This document shows, piece after piece, positions 15,001-24,821 of a stretch of DNA of 64,000 nt (within the stretch, counting starts at the first letter, position 1; every line of letters begins with the position of its first letter). The position numbers and the translations under genes are program-made. The notes beneath the pieces were generated by a model, which made no database searches, was not told where the DNA came from, and saw only the letters and a list, made by a program, of their open reading frames with translations. The DNA comes from Vitis vinifera (Eukaryota; Streptophyta; Magnoliopsida; Vitales; Vitaceae): positions 28,645,001 through 28,709,000 of the forward strand of contig NC_081817.1 of the NCBI RefSeq assembly GCF_030704535.1. The letters run 5' to 3'.

Positions 15001-18000
15001 GAGGATTTCAACTTCCAAATCGTTGTTTCTTGTGTGAATGTGAAGAAGAAAGTGTAAATCATATCCTTATATATTGTACAGTGGTTAGAGCCTTATGGGA
15101 TATTGTCTTTGGTTTAGTTGATGTGAAATGGGCTTTTCCAGGAACTGCAAAGGAGGTCTTAGCTAGTTGGAGGGGTTCGTTTTAGGTGAGGAGGCGTTCT
15201 CCCTTATAGGCTTTTTAGAGTGGATAGCCTCCACTTAAAGGGAGGTGATTCTTTGTTTTGTTTTTTGAGGCCTAAGCTGCCTTGTATACTTCCTGTATGC
15301 TGTGCGGCGTTTTGCCTTTTTTAATGCATATCTTTTACTTATCAAAAAAAAAAATTAATGGAAATGCTGCCCCCATGGATACAAAGCTAAAACCACAAGT
15401 TCTAGGTCTGTAAAGGAGTAGCTGCACCGAACACCTAAACACTTACACATGATAAATTAAAAATATGAACCTAAACTTAGATAGACTAAGTGTCAACTCA
15501 AGCAAGCTTATCGATAGTATGTTATTTGCCTTTATTATGAATTTAAGGGATAGACTAAGCTTCTTACTTAGTTTATAGAAATTTGTTACAGTGAACAAAA
15601 GTACTATCGATAAGCTTGCTTGAGTTGAAGTTTGAATTCTATTAAAGTAACCTCAAGTATTTTTAGGGACACCGAACAATGTTCTGACATACATACAATA
15701 ACTTGTTCTATGGAGCATGGAATGTATCCTATTTTGGGGAGGGCTAGGCTGATTTTGTACCCATCGTTTTTCTTTTTAGCCTTTTTCCCATGGGTATGCC
15801 TTGTATACTGTCTTTTTATTTTTTTTTGATAAGTAAAAGCAATTGTATTAAGAAAGCCTGAAGCACACCTGAAATTATACATGGCAACAAGGCCAAAGGG
15901 AGAAGAAAAATGCAAAAAAATCCCTTACTTACAACCCAACCAATCAATGAAATCGAAAATGGACCATGAAGTACAATCTACATGCACCCTAACCCAATCT
16001 GAAAACATGTACAAAAAAGACCGTAAAAATAGCTTGATCCGCTAATCCAGTATTTTCAAAGATTCTTCTATTTCTTTCCTTCCATAAAGTCCAAAATAAA
16101 CATAAAGGGGCTGCATTCCATGCCTTTTTTCTCTTCTTTCCAACAAAGGTGCCGTTCCAACCAAGAATGGTTTCCTTGAAAGAATTGGGCAAAACCTAAT
16201 GAACACCAAAAAGAGCAAAAATAAGATGCCAAATCATAGCTGCCTTGGGGCAATGAATAAGCACATGATTTGCTGATTCTTCATCCGCTTTACACAAATA
16301 GCGCCTACTTGGTAAGACCCAACCCCTCCTTTTTAGTTGATCCATAGTTAGAATTCTTCCCCAAATAGCCTCCCAAGCAAAAAAGCTGATTCTCTTTGGA
16401 ACCCAAGGATTCCAAACTAAGCTTGAAGGGAGCTGTACTGATGCATGGAACTAGGGATGAGAAGAAAGACTTAATTGTAAAGAAACCTTTCTTTGAAACC
16501 CTCCAAAACATGACATTCTCATCACCCCTTCTAAGCGCATGACCATGTAACCTACTGAAAAAAGTTTCCACCTCTTTCATCTCCCAATCATTGTTAAGTC
16601 TTATGAATACAGGGTTCCAATGACCCAAATTCTCGGACTGATCCCATAATAGAAACTACCCAAGCATCCCTGGAGGAGGCAAGAGAGTACAAACTTGGAA
16701 AAGCCTCTTCCAAAGAATCCTCTCCACACCACCTATCCTTCCAAAACTGCACTCTTCTACCACCCCCCACCTTAAAAGCCACCCTTTTGCTAAACTCCAT
16801 CCACCCGTTCCTAATCGCCTTCCAAAGCCCCACTCCATGACTCTCCTTTGAAGCGCCAGAACACCAACATCCTTCTTCCTCTCCAAATTTCCTTACAATC
16901 ACTTGTTTCCATAAAGAATCTTGCTCCGAAGCAAATCTCCAACACCATTTTCCAAGAAGAGCCTTATTCAGCCTAGAAAGGTTTTTGATACCTAAGCCCC
17001 CATCCTTTTTCTCCATGCAAACAATAGACCAATTCACCAAATGCGGCTTACTTTGAGAAGCTCCTCCCCCCCAAAGGAAGTTTCTTTGAATCTTTTCCAA
17101 CCTTAGGCTCACCTTGCGAGAAATGATAAATAACGACATAAAGTAAATTGGGAGGCTAGAAAGAGTGTTCTTTACCAAAGTCAACCTTCCTCCTTTGGAC
17201 AAATACTGTCTTTTCTACAAAGCGAGCCGTTTTTGAAATCTCTCCTCCACTACATCCTAAACCTGAGATGATTTGAAAGCAGCTCCCAAAGGCAAACCCA
17301 AATAACAAGAGGGAAGAGAACCCACTTTGCAGCCCAACACCCTAGCCAAGTCCTCAAAATTAAGAACCACCCCCACTAGAATCAGCTCGCTTTTGTGAAG
17401 ATTGATTTTTAGCCTGGAAATCGCTTCAAACCACATAAAAGCCCAACTTAAGGCCTCCACATGCTCCTCTTTTTATTGGTGCCCAGTTAATACATCCATA
17501 AATGGATATGTGATATCATATGTCAATCTAATATTTGTGTCAATATTCTATTTAGTATTATAAAGAATTCTATTCAGTTGAAGATATGGATGGATTTAGG
17601 CCAAAACGGTTGTCGTTATTTTAAGGTGTTCACCTACAGCTGCTGATTATATTTCATGTGATGATGATGGATATTATGGCTATATTGACTCTCAAAGTGA
17701 TACTCACACTCCTGCTTCTTTACTTTAAGCTTGCCTTTTTGAATCAGCTACATTATGATAGAATATGGTGCTGTTGACAGGTAGGCATAACCATTGCAGC
17801 TCGCAAATATGATCTTGACTCAGCATCACCTTTCCAAACAGCAGATATCTTAAATCTCCAACCTGTGGTGAAGCACTCAGTCCCTGTATGTTCAGAAGCA
17901 AAGGACCTTGTGGAAACAGGAAAGGTCCAACTGGCTGAGGTATGCACCTTGCTCTGTTCTCTTCACAGTCAGCATGAATTGATATTCTCAGGAGTTGGCA

Positions 18001-21000
18001 TTGCATGAAATGATTGGAGTCACAATAGTGTCAAACACTGCATTAGAAATACATTCAGAACAAATTTATGTTATAGTTTTTCCAGAAGGAAGAAATGCAG
18101 TCATTGAATCCTCTGATACTTGTTTCAGGGAATGCTCACTGAAGCCTACACATTATTTTCTGAAGCATTTTCAATACTTCAACAGGTATGCTATTCCATT
18201 TTCCTGCCCTTTTGAACTTCTTCAATATGTAAACTCTCTTGTTTATTTTATAATTCAATGCAGGTGACAGGTCCAATGCATCGCGAGGTTGCAAATTGCT
18301 GTCGGTAATCATCATCAACTTAATCATTCTGCAGCTTCTTGTTTCTCCTGTTTCTCTGATCTTAACAGATGCAATTTCAAGATTATGCTTATTTTGCTTT
18401 AATGTTTTGTCTAGACACAGGCATTTCTGTTGCTTCAGCTTGGTCTTTTGATTAATATCATTGATTGGAGGGCCAATTAAGAAATTCATTTTTACTATGC
18501 TCCTGGGGCAAATTGTTTTTTTTTTTTTTTTTCATAAATCCAAATACCATTGCTTTAGGAGATTTTAGTGTATTAAATTCTCTTCAGAATGATAGTTTCT
18601 TCTGGCTAAATTTATTCAGTTCATAGATTTACTTGTGTTCTTTCTTGAGAACTTACCAAACAACCAACTTATGTGGCTGAGCTCCAAACCAATTTATGGT
18701 TCTCCCTTCCTTGAAATTTCAGGTACCTTGCCATGGTTCTGTATCATGCAGGAGACATGGCTGGAGCCATAATGCAACAGCACAAGGAACTGATAATAAA
18801 TGAACGTTGCTTGGGTTTGGACCACCCTGATACTGCTCACAGGTACCAGTTCCTTGCCTTCTTTATCCTTAATTTTTTTTCTCAACTCATTGTGGAAGTG
18901 TTTGGATGATGAGTTTAAACAAATGAGTTTTTTTATATCTTCTTAGTGCTTGATGGCACAGATATTTTAATTTTTAGAAAGTATGAAGTATATGTTGATG
19001 TAAGAAACAACAACAATAGTCATACATGCATGGAAAATGAACTGATAAAATGCAAAAATAGAAAATAGTTGATGTTTGTTTGGGAATAAAAAAGATTGGT
19101 TCATTCCAAATGCAATGTACAACAAAATAGAACTCAATTTCCTAACTGGTGTCTGAAAACTTAATAAACGATGGCTTAACTGTTTTCTTTTTACCTTTCA
19201 CCTTTTTTCCTTCTTCCTTTGTCTGGGTTATCCGTGGCTCCTTTTTATTGAGATCTAATATTTGGCCACTTTGTCTGCAACCATGCTACTGCAGTTATGG
19301 CAATATGGCCCTTTTTTACCATGGGCTTAACCAAACAGAACTTGCACTAAGGCACATGTCCCGGGCATTGCTCCTCCTGAGTCTGTCATCTGGCCCAGAC
19401 CACCCTGATGTTGCTGCAACTTTTATAAATGTAGCGATGATGTACCAGGACATAGGGAAGATGAACACTGCCCTTCGTTATCTGCAAGAAGCCTTGAAAA
19501 AGAATGAGAGGCTTCTGGGCGAGGAACACATTCAAACTGCTGTATGCTATCATGCTCTTGCCATTGCATTTAACTGTATGGGTGCTTTCAAGCTCTCTCA
19601 CCAGGTATGTGCTTTCATTGGAGATATGTACATATGTTATTAATGAACTATTATGAAGTAAACACTCTTTGACTGAATAAAACTTTTGATATAGCATGAG
19701 AAGAAAACCTATGAAATACTTGTCAAACAACTTGGAGAGGAGGATTCAAGGACGCGAGACTCCCAGAACTGGATGAAGACATTTAAGATGCGTGAGATCC
19801 AGGTAAATGCATGGCATCTTAAAATGACTGAAAAAGTATAATCTCATTGTTTTTCAAAATGTGCTGTCCTTAAAAAAGGAAAAAAAAATTGAAAACGATT
19901 CTAGTAACATGTTTGTCAGGGCATTTTTGGGAACCTTTTTAAAATATTCCTGAAAACAGGTGGAAATGTTTAGTGCACACTAAATTTTTCATGCTCAGGA
20001 AAAGCACATTAGCGTGTTTATTTTTTCTCAAAATAGCCAAAAAAGAAGGAAAAATGCGGAAATTAGTTGAGGCACATGCTTTCCAGAAAATTTTGACTGT
20101 GAGAACCTGTTTTCTGGAACATCAAAATGATTTTTCCCGTCCTGTCTTACTCTCTTCCAGAATAGAAGGAAATGAATGAACTTAACATTCCCAAATATTC
20201 TCTGTTTCCTATTTCCTGAAGATGGATTGGAGGCCTTTAATTTTCTTCATTTTGTGAAATTTGTTCAACCATTGAAGTGAGTTTTTGTTTAGAAAATTTT
20301 GACTGAGTACCTGTTTTCTGGAACAACAAAATGGTTTTTCCCATCCTTCTGTTTTACTTTCTGTTCCAGACCAAAGGAAATGAATGAAAACATTCCCAAA
20401 TATTCTCTGTTTCCTATTTCCTGATGATAGATTGAAGGCCTTCATTTTTTGCACACTGAAATTTATTCAACAATTGAAGTGACCTGAAATTACAACTTAA
20501 AATGGTGTGGAAACCACATTCTTCAAAGTGGAAACTCACCTACAGAACTCATTTTCAGAACCCAAATTAGCGCGCCCTAAAATATCCGGTGATGAGAATG
20601 TATACAAAGGCCATTTTAATCATTTTTATTTTTTTTGTTTATGGATTTTTTGAATTTGAAAATCATTTTTGGCAGCTAAATGCACAAAAGCAGAAAGGGC
20701 AAGCCTTGAATGCAGCATCTGCTCAAAAGGCTATTGATATCTTGAAGGTATGTTTGGATTCCATTTAGTTTGAATGGTTTGCATCAGATTTTTGAACAGG
20801 GAGCTGATAGAGCCTAAATATGCTCCACCAACACATGCTTTTACCATTATCATTCAACTCACCAGTAATTCCTACTCACCCTTATAAAATTCCCACTAAC
20901 CTGTTTAGCTTGCGAAAACCCCCGAGTCCTGGTCCTACAACTTTTTGTTCCCTGGTATTTGCTATGATACCCAACTCTTCAACTTCACTCAACGTATCCA

Positions 21001-21994
21001 TGTTGACATGACACAACATAAGCATTGGTGTAGGATCCTTGTTGGACACTCCTACTTTGTTTCCGATATAACTGCTGGATTTTGATTGATCTATTCTTTT
21101 TATTTTCAATGTCCTTAAAAGATTAGAAAGAAGTAGGAAGTTTTCATTTATTATGCGGTATCCCATCTCCATATTGAAGTTCTGGCTCTTGTATCCTTTT
21201 TAGCCAGTTTCCTGTATGCTAAATTTTGGAGTTAAAATTTTTTTGACTCCTAGATATGTACATGGGCCCAGTCCAAGCAACATAATAAGTATCTCCAGAT
21301 GGACACTTGAAACTTCTTGCCTGGACAAGAACTACCGCTGTTTCTAGATAATAAGAAAAAGATGTTTAGGCTGTTAAATTAGTTAGATGAGTTCCAGAAC
21401 GATGTTTCTCTAGTTTCTGTTATGTGTCTGGTCCATGTCCAGTTGAAAATCTGAGTTTTTTGTTTGAAATTTGAATGGCAGTCCAATCCTGACCTGATGC
21501 ATGCATTCCAAGCTGCTGCCGCTGCTGGAGGGTCTGGGAGTTCTGGCGCTTCTGCCAGCAAATCCCTTAATGCAGCAGTGATCGGTGACGCCGTTCCCCG
21601 AGGAAGAGGAATTGACGAAAGGGCAGCCCGTGCTGCAGCTGAAGTCAGGAAGAAAGCTGCAGCAAGGGGCCTCTTAATACGCCCACATGGTGTTCCAGTC
21701 CAAGCTTTCCCACCACTCACCCAACTCCTCAACATTATCAACTCTGGTATGACCCCAGATGCTGTGGATAACGATGAAGCAGAAGCAGCAAAGAAAGAAG
21801 CCAATGGGCACCAAGGCAACGAACCAGCAGACTCAAAAAATGAACCACCACCCAAATCAGGGAAAGAACCAGCAGATGCCAAAAGTGAACAACCCAAATC
21901 AGGCAAAGACGATCAAGCTCCTGTTGGACTGGGCAAAGGCTTAGCCTCACTGGATGGCAAGAAGCAGAAAACAAAACCCAAGGTCGCAGCCTGA
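1..21994 (+). CDS. FRIENDLY: FRIENDLY / clustered mitochondria (CLU) protein, 3' part, 23 exons visible
   Basis: Cytosolic CLU-family protein; in plants the family controls mitochondrial distribution and inter-mitochondrial association. The window opens inside an exon. Exons chained by GT..AG sites and phase: 1-26, 134-235, 1151-1286, 1449-1577, 2721-3117, 3551-3655, 4416-4534, 4908-5016, 5099-5239, 6481-6615, 6702-6872, 7070-7156, 8133-8267, 8481-8636, 8963-9031, 17781-17939, 18129-18185, 18264-18304, 18723-18842, 19295-19604, 19695-19802, 20676-20747, 21482-21994 (stop TGA). This gives about 1130 residues with no frame break. Exons 3-8 are the CLU domain (HIRDAARAEEAL, TSDFVDAAISGA, LAMAIIDYRGHRVVAQ, YLLDLMRVTPRDANYTGPGSRF). 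Exons 11-13 are the central CLU/eIF3-like region. Exons 17-21 are TPR repeats (GNMALFYHGLNQTELALRHM, ATFINVAMMYQDIGKM). The tail is Ala-, Lys- and Pro-rich. The N-terminal part lies upstream. Family identity is firm; each splice site is a hand prediction. Confidence 0.94.
3869..4175 (+). repeat. Diverged tandem duplication in a FRIENDLY intron
   Basis: Two copies of a ~130-base unit lie side by side: 3869-3999 and 4034-4175. Both begin AGGAAGCT, share the block AAGGAATATATCATTTTGAA, and end AAAAAAGCTGTTAACAA then CTCCAGTACT. The second copy has a small extra A-rich insert (GAAAAAGAAACAAG). No coding potential is seen. Confidence 0.85.
5240..6480 (+). other. FRIENDLY intron with ATGC and TG-rich microsatellites
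   Basis: Intron of 1.24 kb with GT and AG ends. It holds a short (ATGC)n run at about 5463-5480 and a long stretch (about 5995-6225) of imperfect TG/TGTA repeats that gives overlapping Cys/Val-rich open frames in several phases. Those frames are low-complexity artefacts, not genes. Confidence 0.75.
7157..8132 (+). other. FRIENDLY intron, no recognised element
   Basis: Intron of 0.98 kb between the exon ending ATTCTGAAG and the exon starting GATGTTTTGAG. The sequence is AT-rich and non-coding; I recognise no repeat or RNA in it. Confidence 0.7.
9386..9402 (+). repeat. LINE target-site duplication, left copy
   Basis: The 17-base word AATTAATGGAAATGCTG here recurs exactly at 15353-15369, directly after the poly-A tail of the LINE. 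The first two A could belong to the tail, so the true duplication is 15-17 bp. This is the hallmark of target-primed reverse transcription and marks both ends of the insertion. Confidence 0.93.
9407..11752 (+). CDS. LINE ORF1, DUF4283-type nucleic-acid-binding protein (781 aa)
   Basis: ORF1 of the LINE, expected to bind element RNA as the chaperone of the retrotransposition particle. Residues about 25-145 match the conserved N-terminal block of plant L1 ORF1 (FEIIGDERKGKIQVLIVEKK, SDSLGLFLEGLNLCIKDEKE, KAGGFIRLGVSDLERK). Residues about 195-375 form a DUF4283-like domain (GRVLLDFEDLEEARRVV, EIWVRLFGLPVSLWSLEILK, LWWECRPV). I see no CCHC zinc knuckle after this domain, unlike many plant L1 ORF1 proteins. 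The C-terminal half is low-complexity and Gly/Ser-rich, then charged. The first ATG lies 5 nt inside the element; the GA-rich start codes for a Arg/Glu run, so a later ATG could be used. It ends TAA 5 nt before the ORF2 ATG. Confidence 0.88.
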   Translation: MGERERAREGERECAGECDGEEGDEGSAPRSRRKECKFIVESKEFEIIGDERKGKIQVLIVEKKGGVSSWVCLGSDSLGLFLEGLNLCIKDEKEARWGREWKEQGRTFSMSRGINKAGGFIRLGVSDLERKHFCIFIPRGRKEKRGWMTMAEKLKEVIGSFVSKSKTQEGKAMGKIVGGSSYATIAKRALLGNPNAIVVKVKREESMGLLKKLEHCVVASRKGNLGGDDDLEKLGQLWAKSWELKGSLGLAKMEKGRVLLDFEDLEEARRVVSSGNRTMEGVQVGLDFWSPRSGTTEEEKAKEIWVRLFGLPVSLWSLEILKKVGDECGGFITVDEQTKTLGELQWARILVRGRGDARPSVLEVEVEEEVYEVSLWWECRPVIRRSSRQADGSRSSEVGGEESSRAEKRVTKGWVSVRLENLHPSDDGTGGQRTDSGRAVSNAARSPIIPSWAQSGAVHHLSPNASPKELRGVGGPGLKSGVMGLKMKGVAASPEAGPSHRPDEVGCSTIGPVSPSNKGPNSKGYGQQPDIGVKTREGPSSSAGQDHNIFQKKDLLWTGLDPGKSHVPEPFVAWETEDMRKLIGVARISETDKVLEEESMRYGRGLCSWGKRVLGISHLNSFNFDRTSGGESFDHSGDWNEEVRVDNTMWLTVYEGCIERSNGCREVGANESSSDKGRGIPGVGAIYDSQTERGMQDDKWEESDLAKFSQFLGFPTEGLEKEILNFLSQIRKRREKIHSKELLEKSKFERELKRLECSINYEGGIKQKGSVQGKGRQIVIV
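11758..15185 (+). pseudogene. LINE ORF2, endonuclease and reverse transcriptase, one frameshift
   Basis: ORF2 begins with an APE-type endonuclease (11758-12465) showing all key motifs: SWNVRGAND, IQETK, GVYG, GGDFN, SDHFPI. The frame then runs off at a 12-G run (12450-12461) and hits a stop at 12463. The true frame resumes one base back, with the usual plant-L1 linker (GPTTFRFENMW) just before an ATG at 12498. The 895-codon remainder carries reverse transcriptase (APGSDGFTMAFW, LDIEKAYDSINW, GLRQGDPLSPYLF, FADD box in LFFADDTIIF) and a zf-RVT region (FLCECEEESVNHILIYC). No RNase H domain is seen. It stops (TAG 15183-15185) right after SWRGSF, where related copies continue with a VGKKRK-type block. 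Homopolymer base-calling error is an alternative to a real mutation. Confidence 0.9.
15353..15369 (+). repeat. LINE target-site duplication, right copy
   Basis: Exact repeat of bases 9386-9402, immediately 3' of the LINE poly-A tail. Confidence 0.93.
15493..15628. repeat. 27-bp perfect inverted repeat with 82-base loop
   Basis: Bases 15493-15519 are the exact reverse complement of 15602-15628; the core is AAGCAAGCTTATCGATAG. The spacer is 15520-15601. In RNA this would form a strong hairpin within the intron, between the two LINEs. No target duplication was found, so it could be a fold-back element, a MITE fragment or a local inverted duplication. Confidence 0.85.
15811..17477 (-). mobile_element. 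5'-truncated antisense LINE fragment
   Basis: Reverse-strand LINE 3' end of about 1.65 kb (15821-17467), bounded by a possible 10-bp target duplication TCTTTTTATT (15811-15820 and 17468-17477). Reading 17460 to 15989 on the minus strand gives, in several frames, the end of the RT (FMWFEAISRLKINLHKSELI, YLGLPLGAAF, MSKGGRLTLVKNTLSSLPIY), the zf-RVT region (LLGKWCWRFASEQDSLWKQV) and the C-terminal VGKKRKKAWNAAPLCLFW block. It has at least two frameshifts and is a dead copy. Its 3' tail (CTTTTACTTATCAAAA on the minus strand) matches the sense LINE nearby, so the two belong to one broad family. The poly-T left edge makes the duplication length uncertain. Confidence 0.88.
20085..20482 (+). repeat. 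~195-bp tandem duplication in a FRIENDLY intron
   Basis: Copy A 20085-20280 and copy B 20291-20482, separated by 10 bases. Both start AGAAAATTTTGACTG, share CCTGTTTTCTGGAACA and ATTCTCTGTTTCCTATTTCC, and end ATTGAAGTGA. They differ by scattered substitutions and small indels, so the duplication is not recent. Non-coding. Confidence 0.87.
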
Positions 21995-23172
21995 AGCTTT
22001 TACCGGAAGAGTTTTTTTGGCGACTGACCGCACTTCCTATAGGTATAGTTATTTCCCAGTTCTCCGTGAAATTAAGCAATTTTCGACTGGTTCAAGTGAT
22101 TAGCCATCAGGATGCTGCTCTCTTCACTTACTAGAAGTTAGAAGAGTATGTAGACGTGCCATTGAACACCCTTCTGTATTCCATTCTTTCAATAATCTTG
22201 CTCGTAGGTAAATGCACTCTGCTCTGGAATCCGGCGAGCTTCCAACTTAATTTTCCGATGCAAAGGTTAAATATGTTGTCTGGTCACAAGCTGATAAATA
22301 ATGTCAGTAAGATAGACCATTTTTGTTTTCTTTTGGTTTATTTATTTTTCCTTTTTTTTGGGCATTTCTTGTAGGGTATTATTGGGAGCATTCCATTATT
22401 AGCTTGGTATAACTCTTACCCGGTGAACCATTTAATATGTAGCATAGTCATAATTGTCCTTTCAGTTGAGATGAGTTCCATTAGCCTTTTCTTTTTATAT
22501 GGGAATTTAATTTTTCAGTGATCTTATTGCTTCTGTTTATTATTCAGCTTGTGTTTTCAGGATAACACCCTTGTTAATATCTTTTCGAAATTGGGTCACT
22601 TTTTTTTTTTTTTTTTTTTCCTACAATTTAATGGGTATTCCAAGTGGTGTTTTATGAAGGCATTTGGTATCATCCGAAAAGTGATATTTGGTACCAAAGA
22701 TTGAGATCCCCAGATATATATATATAGACATACATTACCTTATCATATAAATGCATTTTCCATTCTTTAAGCCTTGTTTGGGAAAACTTCTCATGCCCAT
22801 TGGTCTGAAAAGAAAATAAAGGAAAAGCAGAATGAAATATATATATATATATATTAAAGTTAATAAGTTATTTTTATATTACTTTAAATTTATTTTATTT
22901 ATCATAACGATTTTATATTAAATGATTAAAAAATATGAGTTTCTAATTAACACTCATTGACGTAGGGTAAATTTGTGCCTTTTGTACGGAATGCTCTATA
23001 TAAATATATGGTTGGTGGTTGAAAATAAAAAATAAAAAGTGTGTATCAACTAACGCCCAATAATAACTACTTCTATTTTGGTCTATTTTTCCTTACAGGT
23101 AAATATAGTATTGAATAAAAGTATCAAAGAGCATATTGAAGTACACATGAACTACACCTATACGATGATTGT
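21995..23172. other. FRIENDLY 3' UTR and AT-rich intergenic DNA
   Basis: After the TGA stop the first few hundred bases are presumably 3' UTR (no single clear poly-A signal). A T-run lies at about 22601-22619, and short (AT)n runs at about 22716-22727 and 22840-22854. I see no gene here; the 72-codon frame near 22160 looks like chance. Confidence 0.6.
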
Positions 23173-23427
23173 CAAAAGATGTCATAAAAAAGAAAAAGAA
23201 AAAAAAAAGGATAACATAATAGTGCTCTCTCAAAAGAACTCAACCAATAAATAAAATCAAATAAGAACATTGAGTTTTCAAGTATGTACAGACCTAGTCT
23301 AAGACAAAAGATGTCATAAAAAAAAAAAAAGATAACATAATAGTGCTCCCTCATAGAGAACTCAACCAATAAATAAAATCAAATAAGAACATTGAGTTTT
23401 CAAGTATGTACAACCTAGTCTAAGACA
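23173..23427. repeat. Tandem duplication of a ~125-bp unit
   Basis: Copies at 23173-23304 and 23305-23427 both begin CAAAAGATGTCATAAAAA and share AACTCAACCAATAAATAAA, AACATTGAGTTTTCAAG and CCTAGTCTAAGACA. They differ mainly in the length of an A-rich run and a few bases. The second copy runs straight into the worn LINE remnant that follows. Confidence 0.85.
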
Positions 23428-23439
23428 GGAAGTTACTAA

Positions 23440-24330
23440 GAAATAAATCTTTCAGTATTTCGGTCAAAAAACTCATTTTTTTCAAATGATTTTCTATTTC
23501 TCTCCTTTCAAACTATCCAAAAGAGATACAAAGAAACAATCTCCACACATTTTTTCTTTTCCTTTTGACAAACCCTAACAAAGTTTCTCTTATGAATGAA
23601 GGTAACGCCTAAGAGATTAAAAAGAGAACAAAAGCTACCACAAAACCCTCACCTTGCCATAATACAGTAGGGATGTGATCAATTAATTCCTCCTAGATAT
23701 AACAAAAGGAAACACCTATCAGCTAGTGTTCAACCTCTCCTCTAAAACCAATTTAGTGTAAGAGCTTTCCCCAAGATGCTTCCCAAACAAAGAAGCTTGC
23801 CTTGGGTGAACAATATCTATTAAGAAAAGCATTGATCTCCTAGGCTCTAGGATAGAGTAAAAGGATTTATTTGAGAAAGTTCCGCTCATTGTCTCCAACG
23901 AAATCACCTTATCCTTTTCTTCTTTATTCACCACCTTACCTTGAAGCCTAGCCAAGAAATGCTCCGCAATCTAAATCTCCCAATAATTTAGATGCCTAGA
24001 GAAGTTAGGAATCCAAGCACCCCTTACATTGGATGAAGTCCACAAATACTCCATGCCTCATTTGAACTAGTTATGGCAAATCAAGAGGGAAAAGATATGC
24101 AAAGAGGCATATCATTACACCATTTATCCTTCTAAAACTCTACCCTTCTTCCATTAACTCACCCACTCTCACTTGCTTAGAACACCTCCCCCTTCAACCT
24201 TCCCATACATTGCACTAACAATTTACCTCCAGAAAACCTAAGGACTTGCACCCAAAGACTTGCGTGGGTTCAACAGATCTCTTGTACCTAAGGACTTGAC
24301 CAATTGCTCATCCGTTCATTTAACAATTTT
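23440..24330 (-). mobile_element. Degenerate LINE remnant (zf-RVT end)
   Basis: On the minus strand 23955-23719 reads like the end of plant L1 ORF2: ARLQGKVVNKEEKDKVISLE, SGTFSNKSFYSILEPRRS, then a degraded version of the conserved FAWEASWGK block. Flanking sequence on both sides shows scattered similar pieces but many stops. It is an old, dead fragment. The outer limits are approximate because no target duplication or tail could be fixed. Confidence 0.65.
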
Positions 24331-24821
24331 TTCCCTTTTTTTCCTGGATATTCATCTGTACATATAAACTCTGCTTCAAAGAGAATAGATACTTGAATTG
24401 TTTTCCATGTTTCTCGAGACACTAAAAATGAAAATATCTAACAGCATTGTGGAGTCCATTTCTATATTTTGCTGCATGAGACCTAATGCACTGGTCCTTC
24501 ACATCTCTCCATGATAGAAGGTCCCCCCACCACCCCCAGTTTGAAAGCTCAATGGCAATCCTTTATTATAGAAAACTAGAATTCAAATAGTGGGGAATGC
24601 AAATCTGAAAACCCTAGTTTATCAACGTAAGAAATGATATAAAATTATGTACAATAGCAGCTGTGGACACTGAATGAGTTTATTCACTTGCTCAATGTTA
24701 CATAGTAAGAACAATTCAACGGAAATTTTATCCTACAAAACTTTTCAAGAGAAGAAATTTTTCTCAAAATCCTTTTTCTTTTCTATTTTCCCTTTTTGGT
24801 ACTTCGTGATAATTTATCAGT
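24331..24821. other. Intergenic DNA and 3' flank of the DnaJ gene
   Basis: AT-rich. The part next to 24822 should be the 3' UTR of the minus-strand DnaJ gene. No other gene is seen. Confidence 0.55.

Larger units (their letters stand above)
9403..15352 (+). mobile_element. Near-full-length L1-type LINE retrotransposon
   Basis: Non-LTR retrotransposon of about 5.95 kb, same strand as the host gene, inside an intron. It has a short 5' leader, an ORF1 (9407-11752), an ORF2 with endonuclease and reverse transcriptase (11758-15185, one frame break), a 3' UTR and a tail (CTTTTACTTATC then A's, to 15352). Flanking 17-bp target duplications define the ends. Both ORFs are long and otherwise open, so the insertion looks young. 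ORF2 as written would be broken by a frameshift at a G12 run and may have lost C-terminal sequence, so the copy is probably not autonomous unless the G run is a base-call error. Confidence 0.95.
9032..17780 (+). other. 8.7-kb FRIENDLY intron loaded with LINEs
   Basis: This intron joins the exon ending TTTGCCAAAAG and the exon starting GTAGGCATAACC; the reading frame continues cleanly across it. It contains a near-full-length sense LINE, a 27-bp inverted repeat and an antisense truncated LINE, together about 7.6 kb. Without them it would be near 1.1 kb, like its neighbours. Unique intron DNA remains at 9032-9385, 15370-15810 and 17478-17780. Confidence 0.85.

Noticed and set aside
21379..22079. 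Minus-strand frames opposite the last FRIENDLY exon
   Set aside because: Shadows of the Ala/Lys-rich coding exon.
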